Source of the DNA: Chitinophagaceae bacterium
GTDB lineage: Bacteria; Bacteroidota; Bacteroidia; Chitinophagales; Chitinophagaceae
DNA length: 64,000 nt
Reading direction: 5' to 3'
Assembly: GCA_016720585.1 (NCBI GenBank)
Contig: JADKKH010000001.1
Coordinates: 310,001-374,000, forward strand
A model generated the notes under the pieces. It was not told the origin of the DNA. It saw only the letters and a list, made by a program, of their open reading frames with translations, and made no database searches. Below are positions 53,495-63,485 of the stretch, one piece after another. The first letter of the stretch is position 1. Each line of letters opens with the position of its first letter. A program made the position numbers and the translations under genes.

Positions 53495-54774
53495 TTAAGG
53501 TTCTATTATTTTCTCCATTTGAATACTACGGCTTCCTTTGATAAGTACATGGGTGTTTTCAAACTGTTGTTGCTGCAGCCATTCCCGGGCCTGGGTTGCA
53601 TTGATAAAAGAAGTAAAAGGATGCGGAAAGTTTAAAAAATCACCTCCCACCAGCACCACTGCTTTCCAGGGACTTTGTTTTATTAAATTCACCAGGGCTT
53701 TATGTTCGTCCACACTTTCTTTTCCTAATTCGGCCATGGCACCCAGCATGAGCACTTTATTATTGGACGGTAATCTTGAAAAATTTTCAATCGCCAGTTT
53801 CATACTGCTCGGGTTGGCATTGTAAGCATCCAGAATGATTTTGTTGGATCCCTGTTCCACCAATTGCGACCGACTGTTGGAAGGAATGTAGTTTTCAAGT
53901 GCATTTTTTATGGCTAAACCCGGGATCTTAAAATAGCTTCCAACCGCTACGGCAGCGAGCACATTGGGTAAATTATAATCGCCCACCAATTTCGTTTTAA
54001 TAATACCGGTATCAACTCCTTTCGTTATTTCTACTTCAAGAAAGGGCTCTGATTTAAAAACCCGGCCTTCCATATCTGCATTATCCGTTCCGTATGTTAG
54101 GATGGAGGAAATGCCTTGGCTCATTTCACGCAGGTATTCATAATCCCACATGACAAAAGCCGTCCCTTTATTTTTTCTTAAATAGTCATACAATTCCCCT
54201 TTCCTTTTTTTACACCTTCCAGGCTCCCAAAACCTTCCAGGTGAGCTTTGCCGCAATTGGTAATGATTCCCAGGGTGGGTTGGGCATAGATACAGTAGCT
54301 TTCGATCTCTTTCTGATGATTGGCTCCCATTTCCAGCACAGCAATTTGTGCATCATCTTTTATTTTCAGGATCGTTAACGGAATACCTATTTGGTTATTT
54401 AGATTCCCATCTGTGGTGTAGGTTTTAAATGAAGAGGTGAGCACCGCATGAATTAATTCCTTGGTTGTGGTCTTACCGTTACTGCCGGTTATGGCTAAAA
54501 AAGGTATTGTAAATTGTTCCCGGTGATAACGGGCTAAATTTTGCAAGGAGGTAAGTACGTTGTCAACTAAAATTGTTTTTCCCGGAATTTCAAATTCCCT
54601 TTCATCAATAACTGCATACGCAGCTCCGGCTTTAATGGCTTCCGACGCATAGGCATTACCGTTAAAATTATTCCCTTTTAATGCAAAGAAAATATCACCG
54701 GGTTTCAGTTTACGGGTGTCTGTTTGTACGGAAGGATGTAGCAGGTAAAGCGCATATAGTTCTTCCAGATTCAT
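53495..54774 (-). CDS. murF: UDP-MurNAc-tripeptide:D-Ala-D-Ala ligase; frameshifted
   Basis: About 427 residues from MNLEELYALYLLHP once a missing base is restored between 54196 and 54211 (a T7 run and a C4 run on the plus strand). The N-terminal part has SVQTDTRKLKPGDIFFALKG and P-loop ITGSNGKTTTKEL; the C-terminal part starts at GELYDYLRKNKG and contains DAYNANPSSM. Last cytoplasmic step of the peptidoglycan precursor peptide. It is next to gldJ, the usual order in the phylum. A second MurF domain exists in the murF-alr fusion at 17.2 kb. Confidence 0.9.
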
Positions 54775-54777
54775 ATG

Positions 54778-54785
54778 CAAATGTA
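54778..54785 (-). promoter_or_regulatory. -7 box of murF promoter
   Basis: TACATTTG on the minus strand, a perfect match, only 3 bases before the ATG at 54774. A leaderless murF transcript is implied if the box is used. Confidence 0.5.
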
Positions 54786-54800
54786 ACCTGCTGAAAATAT

Positions 54801-54826
54801 AAAACCCCTCCGGTTGGAAGGGTTTT
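54801..54826 (-). terminator. Terminator after gldJ
   Basis: AAAACCCTTCC / GGAGGGGTTTT stem (one mismatch) with loop AACC on the minus strand, followed by ATATTTT. It lies just upstream of the murF -7 box. Confidence 0.8.
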
Positions 54827-54847
54827 AAGAATTTATGTTTCGAGAAA

Positions 54848-56389
54848 TTAACGTTTTTGTCTGCGGGTTTTGTAATGCTGTCCCGTTTTCCTTCCGTTAC
54901 CTTCTGGACTTCCCAGGCGGTTCATAGCACAACGGAAACCCAGTGTACTTAAAGCCTGATCTTCTTCCAGGTAGCGACGGCTGCCGGGCGTAAGCCAATA
55001 GGCGCGGTCGTTCCAGCTGCCACCTTTATAGACTCTTGATTTATCACTAACCAGTGTGGTCAGACCATATCCGTAAGAAGCTTGTGATAGTGAATCACCA
55101 TCCAGGAAGTTTATAACATTGCCGCGTTGATAATTTCTGCGGTTCTTGCTTTCATCATCTGTTACATCCACCATTTTTACTTTACCCACGCTGTCAATTT
55201 CGGCTTCACCATTTGCATTTTTGTACAGTTTCTGATATTTATTACCCCGGAACGGTGCAGGCATATCATCAAAGTCAAGTGAGGATAAAGGACGATAAAC
55301 GTCTTCCACCCACTCACTTACATTTCCGGCCATATTATAAATACCAAATCCATTGGGGAAGAAAGAATTTACGGGAGCGGTATAAAAGGCCCGGTCGTTC
55401 AAACCACCAGCTACACCGGCATTATCACCAGAACCTCTTTTAAAGTTAGCCAGGAAAGTTCCCTGCCAGCTGCCTCTGCGTGAATCCCGTAGTCCATTAA
55501 TATTTTGTGCCCAGGGGTAAACTTGTTTATTGGATTGTAATTCTTCTCCTCTTTTTCCTTCTTTAACACTCGGCCTGGGGTTTTGATTAATCAAACCATA
55601 GGCTGCATATTCCCACTCTGCTTCGAAAGGTAGACGGTAATCAGGCAATAAAACACCGGATTCCATAGTGGCAACAGTAGTCTTGGGTTCACCTTTTTTT
55701 GTCTTTATTTTACCCGGAGGAGCTGTATATAATCCCAGGAGGTAGGATTTTGTAGTGAAATTATTCTCACCCTGTTGTGCGCCGGGTTTTAAATTAGCTT
55801 TATTAATAAAGTCTTTATCTTTTAATAATTTCTCATTCACACGGTCACTTCTCCACAGGCAAAAATCATGAGCCTGTCTCCAGGTTACACCCACAACCGG
55901 GTAGTCATTAAAACCCGGATGGCGGAAATAAAATTCTACCATGGGTTCATTATAACTCAATTCACTTCTCCATACCAGGGTATCCGGAAGAGCAGCTTCA
56001 ATAATTTTTAAATTAGCGGGGTCTGAAGGATCAAATACTTTACTCAGCCAATGCAGGTATTCACGATAATGCACATTGGCTACTTCTGAACGGTCAATAT
56101 AAAAAGACGGAACAGAAACCCGGCGGGGAATATTATTCCAGTCGCCCATGATATCTTCTTCTGTTTGTCCCATGGTAAAAGTACCACCCTGAACAAAAAC
56201 AAGACCCGGACCCATGCCCTGTTCTTTGGACTTGGCAACCTGGTATCCACCCATGTTTTTATCATTATAATTCCAGCCGGTAACGTCGGATTTGGCTTGT
56301 TTTTTCTTGAACAAACCACCGTTTTTACAGGATGCCAGCAGCACCATACAGGATAAGAGGATCGTTAAGTTTCTCATTGTTTTTTGCAT
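54848..56389 (-). CDS. gldJ: GldJ, T9SS/gliding lipoprotein of the formylglycine-generating-enzyme fold
   Basis: 513 residues from MQKTMRNLTILLSCMVLLASC (lipobox LASC). The fold is that of sulfatase-modifying factor enzymes: GTFTMGQTEEDIMGDWNN, YPVVGVTWRQAHDFCLWRS, RLPFEAEWEYAA, GNVSEWVEDVYRP and GGSWNDRAYWL. In Flavobacterium GldJ is an outer-membrane-associated lipoprotein needed for gliding and for stable T9SS motor parts. GldK has the same fold, but the murF-gldJ-porU-porV order supports GldJ. The start is chosen for the signal peptide. Confidence 0.9.
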   Translation of the reverse strand: MQKTMRNLTILLSCMVLLASCKNGGLFKKKQAKSDVTGWNYNDKNMGGYQVAKSKEQGMGPGLVFVQGGTFTMGQTEEDIMGDWNNIPRRVSVPSFYIDRSEVANVHYREYLHWLSKVFDPSDPANLKIIEAALPDTLVWRSELSYNEPMVEFYFRHPGFNDYPVVGVTWRQAHDFCLWRSDRVNEKLLKDKDFINKANLKPGAQQGENNFTTKSYLLGLYTAPPGKIKTKKGEPKTTVATMESGVLLPDYRLPFEAEWEYAAYGLINQNPRPSVKEGKRGEELQSNKQVYPWAQNINGLRDSRRGSWQGTFLANFKRGSGDNAGVAGGLNDRAFYTAPVNSFFPNGFGIYNMAGNVSEWVEDVYRPLSSLDFDDMPAPFRGNKYQKLYKNANGEAEIDSVGKVKMVDVTDDESKNRRNYQRGNVINFLDGDSLSQASYGYGLTTLVSDKSRVYKGGSWNDRAYWLTPGSRRYLEEDQALSTLGFRCAMNRLGSPEGNGRKTGQHYKTRRQKR

Positions 56390-56558
56390 AAACCTATGAA
56401 TTGGAATAAATTTAACGCCGGATGGGGTAATAATATTGCACCTGAATTCAGGTTTTACCTGCCGGGATTGCGAATATATGCACTTTCGGAATAATTGGGT
56501 AAGCAGAAATACTTTATTTGATACGGAAAACCCCATAAAAAACACCTCTTTTACTGTC

Positions 56559-59500
56559 ATGAGCAAGTTCCGGTTTTTCGTTTTTCTTGTCCTGGGGATA
56601 GTCTCAGCTTTTCGGGCTCAGGCCCAGCGGATCTATAGCTCCAATTCCGTTCTTTTTTCCGGCAACTGGTACAAATTGAGTGTATCGGCAACCGGCATTT
56701 ATAAAATGGATATTTCTTTCCTGAGCGGGCTGGGAATAAATACCGCTAACCTGGCTTCGGGCGCTGTCCGGCTTTTTGGAAACGGTGGACAAATGCTGGG
56801 AGAAGGGAATGGGGATCCCCGGTATGATGACCTGAAAGAGAATGCCATTCAGGTCGTGGATGGGGGAGATGGGATCATTAACGGTTCCGATTATATTCTG
56901 TTTTTTGCTACCGGACCTGATGAATGGCTGAAAGACTCTGTCAACCAGCTTTTTTATCACCGGAAAAATATTTACAGCGACAAATCCTATTATTTTTTGT
57001 CTGTCAGCGGAAACGGAAAGAGAATCGTCACCGCGCCAATCGTTTCATCACCCAATCTTACCATCACCGGTTTTTCAGAAAGATATTTTCATGAACTGGA
57101 TACGGTCAATTTCCTGGGTAGCAGTAAAGAATGGTATGGTGAAGAGTTTGCCAATAGCCCGGGGAAAGTGCTGACAAGAAATTTCGTTGTGACTATTCCC
57201 CAAATTCAAAATAATGCACCACTGATAGTAAAAAGTAATTTAGTTGCAAGATCCCTTAACCTCAGCAGCCGGTTTGATATACGGATAAATAATCAGTCCG
57301 CAGGACAATATGCAATTAATTCTGTTGGGGGTGGTCCCTATGATTTGTTTGCACAACAAATAACCGGTGTGGCCTCAACTTCAGGCTCATCAAACAATAT
57401 AAACATAAGCTACACCTATACACCGGGGAGTTTCAACGCACAGGGATGGCTGAATTGGTTTGAATTATTCACCCGTCGATCAATTTCACTGAATGGTATA
57501 AACCAGCTTCTTTTTCGTGACTGGCAAAGTATCGGGAATAACCAGGGAGAATTTGTGGTAAGTGCTGCAACTGCTAACTCCCAGGTATGGGAAGTTACTG
57601 ACCCAATGAATCCTTTACGAATCCAGGGCTCGTTTGCAAATGGCGAATATCATTTTGTTAATGATTGTTCCCGGCTCAGGGAATATGTGGCTTTTAATAC
57701 TATCAATTTTTTGCTACCCGAAGCTCTTGGTAAAATAGCCAACCAGGATCTGCACCAGGCATTCCCGGCTGATTTTTTAATCATTGCTCATCCAACGCTA
57801 TTGGGAGAGGCGCAGCGACTGGCGCAAATTCACCAGCAACAAAATGGGTTAAGGCCCGTGGTGGTTACAACCGAACAGGTCTATAATGAATTTGGCAGCG
57901 GCAGTCCGGACCCGGTTTCTATCCGGGATTTTGTAAAAATGTACTATGATAAATTTGGAAATAATTCTGTGAATAAACCAAAATATCTGTTACTGTTTGG
58001 AGATGCTTCATTTGATTTTAAAGACCGGCTGACCAATAACACGAATCTTGTTCCGGCCTATGAAAATAATTTTGCATTGGATCCTTTGTCAACCTATGTA
58101 TCGGATGATTTTTTTGGTTTCCTGGATGATACAGAGGACATCAATTCCGGTGTGGTTGCAAATTTACTGGACATCGGGATTGGCCGGGTTCCGGCAAAAA
58201 ATAATGTGGAAGCAAAAAATTTCGTTGATAAAGTTGCCGTCTATCTGTCCCCGGAAAGTTTTGGCCCCTGGAGAAATAACCTGACTTTTATTGCTGACGA
58301 TGAAGATGGCAATCTTCACTTGCAGGACGCAGAAATCATAAGTGCCACCGCCGGGTTGGCCAGCCCAGTTTTTAATCAGCAGAAAATTTACCTCGATGCT
58401 TTTCAGCAGGAAACGGGCCCCGGCGGAAGCCATTACCCGCAGGCAGTGCTGGCAAGTAATAACCAGATCTATTCAGGGACACTTCTATGGAATTATAATG
58501 GGCATGGTGGGTCAGGCAGGCTTGCTGAAGAAACTATTCTTGACCCAGAAATGGTAAATAACTGGAACAATGCGGATCACCTGCCTTTATTTATTACGGC
58601 TACCTGCGATTTTGCTCCCTATGATAATCCGGGTGTAAACTCCATTGGAGAAAACATTTTGCTAAGACCGAAAACAGGAGCTATTGCATTAATGACCACC
58701 ACCCGGCTGGTATTTGCTTTCAGTAACCGGATCATGAATAATAATTATCTGCAGTTTGCCCTGCAACCCCTGCCAGATGGGCAATATAAAACATTGGGTG
58801 ATGCCGTAAAGGAAGCCAAAAATTATACTTATCAGAATTCGGGGGACATAACTAATAACCGAAAGTTTACGTTGCTGGGAGATCCTGCTTTGACGCTGGC
58901 ATTTCCTAAGTGGAAGGTGCGTGCAACAACAGTGAATGGAATTCCGGTAGCACAGGCAGACACACTTAGTTCCACTGAGAAAATAGTAATGGAAGGAGAA
59001 ATAACCGATCAGTCCGGCAACCTAATTACCAATTTCAATGGCCGGGTTTATCCAACTGTTTTCGACAAACCACAAATAATAACCACATTAGCCAATGATC
59101 CGGGGAGCCCTGTAACCAGTTTTCAAACACAAACCAATGTGTTATTCAAAGGCAAGGTTTCTGCGACGAATGGCCGGTTCTCATTTACATTCAATGTACC
59201 TAAGGATATAAACTACCAGTATGGAAATGGTAAGCTCAGTCTTTATGCGGCGGATGATACAAAAGATGCCCATGGTTTTTATAACGGGTTTATTGTTGGC
59301 GGGACGGGAACTAATTCCGGTAATGATAATCAGGGCCCGGATATTAAAACGTATCTCAATGACGAGAGATTTGTGAATGGGGGCATTACGAATCAACATC
59401 CGGTCCTGCTTGTTAAACTGGCCGATTCATCGGGCATTAATACTGCGGGCATAGGAATAGGACATGATATTGTTGCGACTTTGGATAATGACAATCGCCA

Positions 59501-59984
59501 GTATTTTATCCTGAACGATTTTTATGAAGGGGACCTTAATAGCTATCAACGGGGAATGATTCGTTTTCAATTACCGGAACTGGCACCCGGACCTCATTCC
59601 ATAAAAATAAAAGCCTGGGACGTATTAAATAATTCAACGGAAGTTTTGCTTGAATTTTCAGTAGCCAACGATGAGGAATTGGAATTAAGCCATGTGCTGA
59701 ATTACCCCAATCCGTTCTCTACGAGCACACAGTTTTGGTTCGAACATAATAAACCCGGATTGCCTTTACAGGTACATATTCAAATTATGACCCTTTCAGG
59801 CCGTATTATTAAAACGATCAGTCAAAAGATCATTTCGACAGGTAACCGTTCGGCCGAAATTCAGTGGGACGGACGGGATGATTTTGGGGAAAAACCCGGT
59901 CGGGGGGTATATATTTATAAACTTCAGATAATTTCCCCTGAAAAGAAGAAAAAAACAGTTTGGGAGAAATTGGTTATCCTTTGA
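56559..59984 (+). CDS. porU: Type IX secretion signal peptidase (C25-like)
   Basis: 1141 residues from MSKFRFFVFLVLGIVSAFRAQA (signal peptide). The gingipain-like peptidase centre has His649 in WNYNGHGGSG and Cys683 in TATCDFAPYDN, the expected catalytic pair. The C-terminal about 85 residues (HVLNYPNPFSTST to GVYIYKLQI) are a sorting-domain-like fold. PorU cleaves the C-terminal sorting domains of T9SS cargo at the cell surface and attaches the cargo to lipopolysaccharide. It is followed by porV. Confidence 0.93.
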   Translation: MSKFRFFVFLVLGIVSAFRAQAQRIYSSNSVLFSGNWYKLSVSATGIYKMDISFLSGLGINTANLASGAVRLFGNGGQMLGEGNGDPRYDDLKENAIQVVDGGDGIINGSDYILFFATGPDEWLKDSVNQLFYHRKNIYSDKSYYFLSVSGNGKRIVTAPIVSSPNLTITGFSERYFHELDTVNFLGSSKEWYGEEFANSPGKVLTRNFVVTIPQIQNNAPLIVKSNLVARSLNLSSRFDIRINNQSAGQYAINSVGGGPYDLFAQQITGVASTSGSSNNINISYTYTPGSFNAQGWLNWFELFTRRSISLNGINQLLFRDWQSIGNNQGEFVVSAATANSQVWEVTDPMNPLRIQGSFANGEYHFVNDCSRLREYVAFNTINFLLPEALGKIANQDLHQAFPADFLIIAHPTLLGEAQRLAQIHQQQNGLRPVVVTTEQVYNEFGSGSPDPVSIRDFVKMYYDKFGNNSVNKPKYLLLFGDASFDFKDRLTNNTNLVPAYENNFALDPLSTYVSDDFFGFLDDTEDINSGVVANLLDIGIGRVPAKNNVEAKNFVDKVAVYLSPESFGPWRNNLTFIADDEDGNLHLQDAEIISATAGLASPVFNQQKIYLDAFQQETGPGGSHYPQAVLASNNQIYSGTLLWNYNGHGGSGRLAEETILDPEMVNNWNNADHLPLFITATCDFAPYDNPGVNSIGENILLRPKTGAIALMTTTRLVFAFSNRIMNNNYLQFALQPLPDGQYKTLGDAVKEAKNYTYQNSGDITNNRKFTLLGDPALTLAFPKWKVRATTVNGIPVAQADTLSSTEKIVMEGEITDQSGNLITNFNGRVYPTVFDKPQIITTLANDPGSPVTSFQTQTNVLFKGKVSATNGRFSFTFNVPKDINYQYGNGKLSLYAADDTKDAHGFYNGFIVGGTGTNSGNDNQGPDIKTYLNDERFVNGGITNQHPVLLVKLADSSGINTAGIGIGHDIVATLDNDNRQYFILNDFYEGDLNSYQRGMIRFQLPELAPGPHSIKIKAWDVLNNSTEVLLEFSVANDEELELSHVLNYPNPFSTSTQFWFEHNKPGLPLQVHIQIMTLSGRIIKTISQKIISTGNRSAEIQWDGRDDFGEKPGRGVYIYKLQIISPEKKKKTVWEKLVIL

Positions 59985-60369
59985 GAGAAAAATCAGCAAA
60001 AGCCTTTACCAACTGATGTTTTAAGAGATGGTCCTGTCTTTTTTAGGAGATTTCAGAAAATTTTGGCCTTTTGACAGGAATTACGAAGATTACCAATAAT
60101 TCTAATTTTCACTCAGGAAGGGAAATAAAGGGTTTTTTTTAATAAGATCCCCCAAAATCCTTTTTTTACCCCGAAAAATAAATTTTAACAATAATAACAA
60201 AAAGAATACGTTTTTCCTGAACTTGCAAGTAAGTTTGCAGGGCATCAGGGCCCAGGAAACAGAAAATCATTAAATAATCAACATTTTTTTTGTTTCAAAT
60301 AAATTTTTATACTTTAGTTTTGTATTTACTCAAAAGCTATATATTTACACCATTATTAAAAACTTTCTA
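59985..60369 (+). promoter_or_regulatory. porU-porV spacer with porV promoter
   Basis: No gene is seen in these 385 A/T-rich bases. A good Bacteroidota promoter is present: -33 TTTG (60289-60292), 22-base spacing, -7 TAGTTTTG (60315-60322), ending 47 bases before the porV ATG. porV can thus be transcribed apart from porU. Confidence 0.65.
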
Positions 60370-61506
60370 ATGAGACCAACTGCTTTAAAACTAACTGCCG
60401 GAATCCTGCTCTTTTGTGGTTTATCATCAACTGTAAAAGCCCAGGTTGAACCAATCAATGTAGTAACAACTGCTGTTCCTTTTCTTCGTATTTCACCCGA
60501 TGCCCGTTCTGGTGGTATGGGAGAACTTGGCATTGCCACGTCTCCTGACCAATATTCTGGAATCTGGAACATGGGTAAAGTAGCATTCAATAAATCAAGT
60601 GGTGTAGGTGTTACTTATACTCCTTGGTTAAAAGACCTGGTAAACGATGTTTACCTGTTAACACTTTCCGGACAATATAAATTTGACGAGAAACAAGCCA
60701 TCAGTGGTTCTGTCCGTTATTTTAGTCTGGGTAATATCACATTTACCGACAACCTCGGAAATGATTTTGGAAGTTTCCGTCCACGTGAATTTGGTATCGA
60801 TGTCGGCTATTCCCGCCAATTGAATGCCAAAAATGGTGTTGGTATCGCATTAAAGTATATCAATTCTAACCTCGCAGGTGGTACTACAGTAGGTAGCACT
60901 ACTTATAAAGCTGGCAATTCAGTTGCAGCTGACCTTGGCTGGTATCATACTGGTAAAGCCTGGAGCTGGGGTGTAGTTATGCAGAACCTTGGTGCAAAAA
61001 TTGGTTACACGGATAATGGTGATGCCAAAGATTTTATTCCTGCTAACCTGGGTTTTGGTGGTAATTACACAAAAAAATTCAACAATGTCAACCAGATTTC
61101 ATTTGGTGTTGAAATAAATAAATTATTGGTTCCTACGCCTCCTGCAGATCCTGCTACTCCTACAGAATTGGCTAATTACAGAAGTAAAGGTGTATTAGGT
61201 AGCTGGTTCAGTTCTTTTGGAGATGCTCCGGGCGGATTCAGCGAAGAACTTAAAGAATTCCAGTTAAGCCTGGGTGCTGAATATTGGTATAACAACCAGT
61301 TTGCACTTCGCGCCGGATATTTTTATGAGAATAAGACAAAAGGAAACCGCCGTTATTTTACAGCTGGCTTAGGTGTTAAGTATAACATCTTCGGGTTTAA
61401 CTTTGCTTATCTGGTTCCGACGGGTTCTGGTGTTAGCCGTAATCCATTATCAAACACGCTGCGTTTTTCTATCCTGTTTGATTTTAGTGGTGGTGGAAAA
61501 AAATAA
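60370..61506 (+). CDS. porV: T9SS outer-membrane shuttle protein PorV
   Basis: 378 residues with a signal peptide (about 1-25, ending VKAQ). The PorV family block FLRISPDARSGGMGELGIATS is present, and the rest is a 14-strand-type barrel ending in the aromatic strand NTLRFSILFDFSGG. It collects T9SS cargo from the translocon and hands it to PorU. Operon partner of porU with its own promoter; a terminator follows. Confidence 0.95.
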   Translation: MRPTALKLTAGILLFCGLSSTVKAQVEPINVVTTAVPFLRISPDARSGGMGELGIATSPDQYSGIWNMGKVAFNKSSGVGVTYTPWLKDLVNDVYLLTLSGQYKFDEKQAISGSVRYFSLGNITFTDNLGNDFGSFRPREFGIDVGYSRQLNAKNGVGIALKYINSNLAGGTTVGSTTYKAGNSVAADLGWYHTGKAWSWGVVMQNLGAKIGYTDNGDAKDFIPANLGFGGNYTKKFNNVNQISFGVEINKLLVPTPPADPATPTELANYRSKGVLGSWFSSFGDAPGGFSEELKEFQLSLGAEYWYNNQFALRAGYFYENKTKGNRRYFTAGLGVKYNIFGFNFAYLVPTGSGVSRNPLSNTLRFSILFDFSGGGKK

Positions 61507-61539
61507 GTAAGAAGATCACTTTAATATGATTCAATAAGG

Positions 61540-61574
61540 TCCCGTCCCGATTCTATCGGGACGGGATTCTTTTT
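61540..61574 (+). terminator. Terminator after porV
   Basis: TCCCGTCCCGA / TCGGGACGGGA perfect 11-bp stem, loop TTCTA, then TTC and T7. Confidence 0.92.
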
Positions 61575-61604
61575 TTATGGATATTTGAAAAAATAATTTT
61601 AAAC

Positions 61605-62084
61605 ATGTCATTTCGTATCGGCAGTGGAGTAGATTTTCATCAATTGGCTGAAGGTCGTGAACTTTGGATCGGTGGGATAAATATCCCACATCATAAAGGA
61701 GCTATGGGCCATAGTGATGCCGATGTTTTGTTGCATGCTATTTGTGATGCCCTGCTGGGGGCAGCCTGCCTCGGAGATATCGGTTTTCATTTTCCCGACA
61801 ATGATCCTGCCTATAAGAATATAGACAGTAAAATTCTTTTAGAAAAGACGTTTCAATTAATTAAGCAGGAGGGATACTCGGTTATGAATGTCGATTCCAC
61901 CCTTTGCCTGGAAGTTCCAAAAATAAAGCCTTATATCGGGCGTATGCAGGAAGCCATTGCGGCTATTTTACAGGTAACCACAAAAGATATTTCTGTAAAG
62001 GCAACGACAACAGAGCAAATGGGTTTTGTAGGCCGGGAAGAAGGCCTGGTGGCATATGCTACCGTTTTATTAAGGAAGTTGTAA
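61605..62084 (+). CDS. ispF: 2-C-methyl-D-erythritol 2,4-cyclodiphosphate synthase
   Basis: 159 residues. Metal ligands Asp and His are in GSGVDFHQL, with HSDADVLLHAICDALLGAA as the family signature; GDIGFHFPDND and SVKATTTEQMGFVGREEG complete the active site. Fifth step of the non-mevalonate isoprenoid pathway, cytoplasmic trimer. 51 bases before dut; likely one operon with dut and the DUF4292 gene. Confidence 0.96.
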   Translation: MSFRIGSGVDFHQLAEGRELWIGGINIPHHKGAMGHSDADVLLHAICDALLGAACLGDIGFHFPDNDPAYKNIDSKILLEKTFQLIKQEGYSVMNVDSTLCLEVPKIKPYIGRMQEAIAAILQVTTKDISVKATTTEQMGFVGREEGLVAYATVLLRKL

Positions 62085-62135
62085 TAATCCTGCCAATCAT
62101 TCATAATCCTTTTTTGAGTCCTTATTTTTGCTATT

Positions 62136-62579
62136 ATGCCGGCAATTGAAATAAAGATCATTAATCATTCTGCTAATCCTTTGCCGGAATATGCAACTGC
62201 CGGTTCATCCGGTATGGATATAAGGGCAAACCTGGATACTCCTCAAAACCTGGAACCGTTTGAAAGGGTTTTAATTCCAACCGGTTTGTTTATGGAATTG
62301 CCGCCGGGATATGAAGCCCAGATCCGTCCCAGAAGCGGGTTAGCAATAAAACAGGGCATCACCTGCCTGAATACACCTGGGACGATTGACGCGGATTACC
62401 GGGGGGAAATTAAGATAATATTAATCAACCTTTCAGCAGAAAAACAGGTCATACAACCCGGCGACCGTATTGCCCAGTTGATTGTTCAAAAGGTGGAAAA
62501 AGCAGTCTGGAAAGAGGTTGCAATGTTGGAAAGTTCTGAGAGAAATGAGGGCGGATTTGGTCATACAGGAAAACAATAA
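62136..62579 (+). CDS. dut: dUTP diphosphatase
   Basis: 147 residues. The five dUTPase motifs are visible: AGSSGMDIRANL, RPRSGLAIKQG, TPGTIDADYRGEI, GDRIAQLIV and RNEGGFGHTG. It hydrolyses dUTP to dUMP and keeps uracil out of DNA; homotrimer. The next gene starts 7 bases after its stop. Confidence 0.96.
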   Translation: MPAIEIKIINHSANPLPEYATAGSSGMDIRANLDTPQNLEPFERVLIPTGLFMELPPGYEAQIRPRSGLAIKQGITCLNTPGTIDADYRGEIKIILINLSAEKQVIQPGDRIAQLIVQKVEKAVWKEVAMLESSERNEGGFGHTGKQ

Positions 62580-62586
62580 AATCAGT

Positions 62587-63408
62587 ATGGTAAGAACAGG
62601 TTTCGTATTTGTTATAACAGTTATTTTATTCGGGTCATGCCGTTCCACGAAGAATATACAGACGGCGATAGCAAAAAAAGACACTCTTACTACAGTCATC
62701 ACCCTGCCTCTGAACAATGCTAAAGAAGATTCCAGCGCTTTTATAAAGGATAACTATACCCGGATCATGAATAGCCGGATTGATTTTATCACTTTTACTG
62801 CAAAGGTGGAAGTTGATTATACAGATGCAGAAGGGAAAAAATATAATGTTAATGCCCATATAAGGATGTATAAAGACAGTGTCATATGGATTTCAATTAC
62901 TGGTCCGCTTGGTATTGAAGGATTGCGGGCCTATATAACACCAGATTCGGTGCGATTAATGGATAAACAAAAAAAGGAATACAGTAAACGCAGCGTATCT
63001 TATTTACAGGAGATAACCGAACTACCTCTTGATCTCGCTTCACTTCAGAACCTGTTGCTGGGTAACCCGGTGTTTCTTGATTCCAATATTGTATCTTATA
63101 GTAATTCGCCAAACAGCTTGTCTTTTCAAAGTAATGGGGCCTTTTTCAAAAACCTGTACACGCTCAGTGAACCGGGCAGAGTCGTAGTAAGTTGTAAACT
63201 GGATGACCTGGATATTTTACGAAACCGTACCTGTTATCTTACTTATGATAATTATAAGTATAATGGGGGTGTAAATTTTTCAGAAAAGAGGACTATTAAT
63301 GTAACCGAGAAAAAGAAGCTGGATTTCGAATTGAATTTTAAGCAATACGGATTTAATGAAAAGTTAAGTTTTCCTTTTAATGTGCCTAAAAATTATAAAC
63401 AAAATTAG
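62587..63408 (+). CDS. DUF4292 lipoprotein (LolB-like fold)
   Basis: 273 residues from MVRTGFVFVITVILFGSC; lipobox FGSC. The open frame overlapping dut (from 62482) is not a plausible start because this signal peptide would then be internal. DUF4292 proteins are Bacteroidota outer-membrane lipoproteins with a beta-sheet cup related to LolA/LolB, so a lipid or lipoprotein carrier role is likely but unproven. Translationally close to dut. Confidence 0.87.
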   Translation: MVRTGFVFVITVILFGSCRSTKNIQTAIAKKDTLTTVITLPLNNAKEDSSAFIKDNYTRIMNSRIDFITFTAKVEVDYTDAEGKKYNVNAHIRMYKDSVIWISITGPLGIEGLRAYITPDSVRLMDKQKKEYSKRSVSYLQEITELPLDLASLQNLLLGNPVFLDSNIVSYSNSPNSLSFQSNGAFFKNLYTLSEPGRVVVSCKLDDLDILRNRTCYLTYDNYKYNGGVNFSEKRTINVTEKKKLDFELNFKQYGFNEKLSFPFNVPKNYKQN

Positions 63409-63485
63409 CCGGATAAAATTTATTTTGCATTGTGCCGTTATGCAATGCTGATGCGGCAACTTTTTTTCAATTTACCCCATTAACC

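Noticed and set aside
52866..54774. murF, crp, gldG and murF-alr frameshifts as programmed recoding
   Set aside because: No conserved slippery heptamer with a downstream structure was recognised; single indels, partly at homopolymers and in essential genes, fit sequencing error better.
62482..62586. Longer N-terminus of the DUF4292 lipoprotein inside dut
   Set aside because: It would bury a clear signal peptide and lipobox that start at 62587.
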